NCBI GenBank assembly: GCA_934646865.1
Contig: CAKUEU010000027.1
Coordinates: 1-24,090 of the forward strand
DNA from: an uncultured Collinsella sp.
GTDB lineage: Bacteria; Actinomycetota; Coriobacteriia; Coriobacteriales; Coriobacteriaceae
DNA length: 24,090 bases
Reading direction: 5' to 3'
The notes under the pieces are model-generated. The model did no database searches. It was not told the DNA's origin and saw only the letters and a program-made list of their open reading frames with translations. Position numbers and translations under genes: made by a program. Below, piece by piece: positions 23,658-24,090 of this stretch (position 1 is the first letter of the stretch; each line of letters opens with the position of its first letter).

Positions 23658-23690
23658 AAGGGCGGCCGAGAACGTGTCTCGGCCGCCCTT
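23658..23690 (-). terminator. Terminator of the right-edge membrane protein gene
   Basis: A perfect 14-bp stem, 23658-23671 with 23677-23690, has a 5-base loop ACGTG. Read leftward it is followed by a U-rich run (TTTTGTTTGTTG). It ends the gene to the right and insulates the lacA promoter region. Confidence 0.85.
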
Positions 23691-23724
23691 CTTACGGTTG
23701 ATCTTCCAAAGATCGCTTTGCCGC

Positions 23725-24090
23725 CTACTCAGACTGCCCACTCTTCTTGGCATGTTTGGACGGAGCGCTCAAGAAACGACCCGTCAGATAGTTCGCGGGA
23801 CCGGAGATATCGATCCCCAGCAGCACGTGTCCTAGCCATAGGAACGCCACAAGCACCAGAAGAGGAATCACACACGAGGTCACGATCATCACGATGACGC
23901 ATTCGACGAGGTCGGTCACCTGCTGCACAACCTCGTCGGTCATCGACTTGGCGCTATCGGTCACCGAAGTCAGCAGACTCGAGGCGCCTTCGGTCAGTTG
24001 CTCGAGCACGTTCTTGTCTGTCTTTGCTTCAGATTTCTTTTTGCTCTTTGACGAGCTCGCCTCAGCCGCGCCTGTCGCCTTTTGCTCGGC
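23725..24090 (-). CDS. C-terminal part of an unidentified membrane protein (partial at window edge)
   Basis: The frame is open from the window edge to its stop at 23725, giving at least 121 residues with no start seen. The visible N-terminal part (about 27 residues) is rich in Ala, Ser, Lys and Glu (SSSKSKKKSEAK), a likely cytoplasmic low-complexity stretch. A region with Thr/Ser/Val-rich helical periodicity follows (LTEGASSLLTSVTDSAKSM), then one long or two short hydrophobic spans (VIVMIVTSCVIPLLVLVAFL, then WLGHVLLGI). The C-terminus is a basic tail (SAPSKHAKKSGQSE). A GTG at 24009 is only an internal codon choice. I do not recognise the family. It ends before a strong terminator. Confidence 0.65.
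   Translation of the reverse strand, partial: AEQKATGAAEASSSKSKKKSEAKTDKNVLEQLTEGASSLLTSVTDSAKSMTDEVVQQVTDLVECVIVMIVTSCVIPLLVLVAFLWLGHVLLGIDISGPANYLTGRFLSAPSKHAKKSGQSE

Overview
The window looks like a chromosomal segment of a gut actinobacterium of the class Coriobacteriia, most likely Collinsella. This is inferred from GC-rich coding sequence, a membrane-bound LuxR-type regulator, Firmicutes-type galT and lac genes in an otherwise actinobacterial codon style, and short GGGACAGG/GGAACGTCCCC-type intergenic repeats. No database search was possible, so the taxon is an inference.

Left part (1-4236): a probable agmatine/putrescine catabolic locus. Putrescine carbamoyltransferase (ptcA) and an APC-family antiporter run leftward. 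A divergent LuxR protein with a multi-pass membrane domain sits beside them, resembling the AguR-aguB-aguD layout of lactic acid bacteria. Immediately after the antiporter stop codon lies a stretch of about 295 bp with at least eight self-complementary helices. It looks like a structured RNA, or the leader of the next gene beyond the window edge.

Middle-left (4237-10994): a BceAB-like ABC transporter runs leftward. Divergent from it is an unusual fusion protein with a MutT-like Nudix domain joined through a basic linker to a Vsr-type mismatch endonuclease domain. Then come a possible small ORF, an AraC regulator whose best promoter suggests a leaderless mRNA, and a HAD phosphatase. This part ends in a 125-bp nested palindrome.

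Middle (10995-18625): a class II fructose/tagatose-bisphosphate aldolase is divergent from a DeoR-family regulator. A flavodiiron protein follows. Then a LacI-family regulator is divergent from galK-galT, the Leloir pathway. The lacI/galK intergenic region holds three copies of one operator-like sequence. A strong terminator closes galKT.

Right (18626-24090): an AAA/DUF4143 ATPase gene sits between two near-identical 47-bp repeats and behind three 33-bp tandem repeats, like an inserted cassette. Beyond it, running leftward, is a tagatose-6-phosphate operon lacA-lacB-lacX-lacC with a half-site-rich control region. The C-terminal end of a membrane protein gene runs off the right edge.

Taken together, galactose can enter through Leloir enzymes (galKT) or as galactose-6-phosphate through LacAB, LacC and an aldolase. 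No class I LacD is present, so the nearby class II aldolase is the natural candidate for the last step. The LacI and DeoR proteins are the likely local regulators of the two branches.
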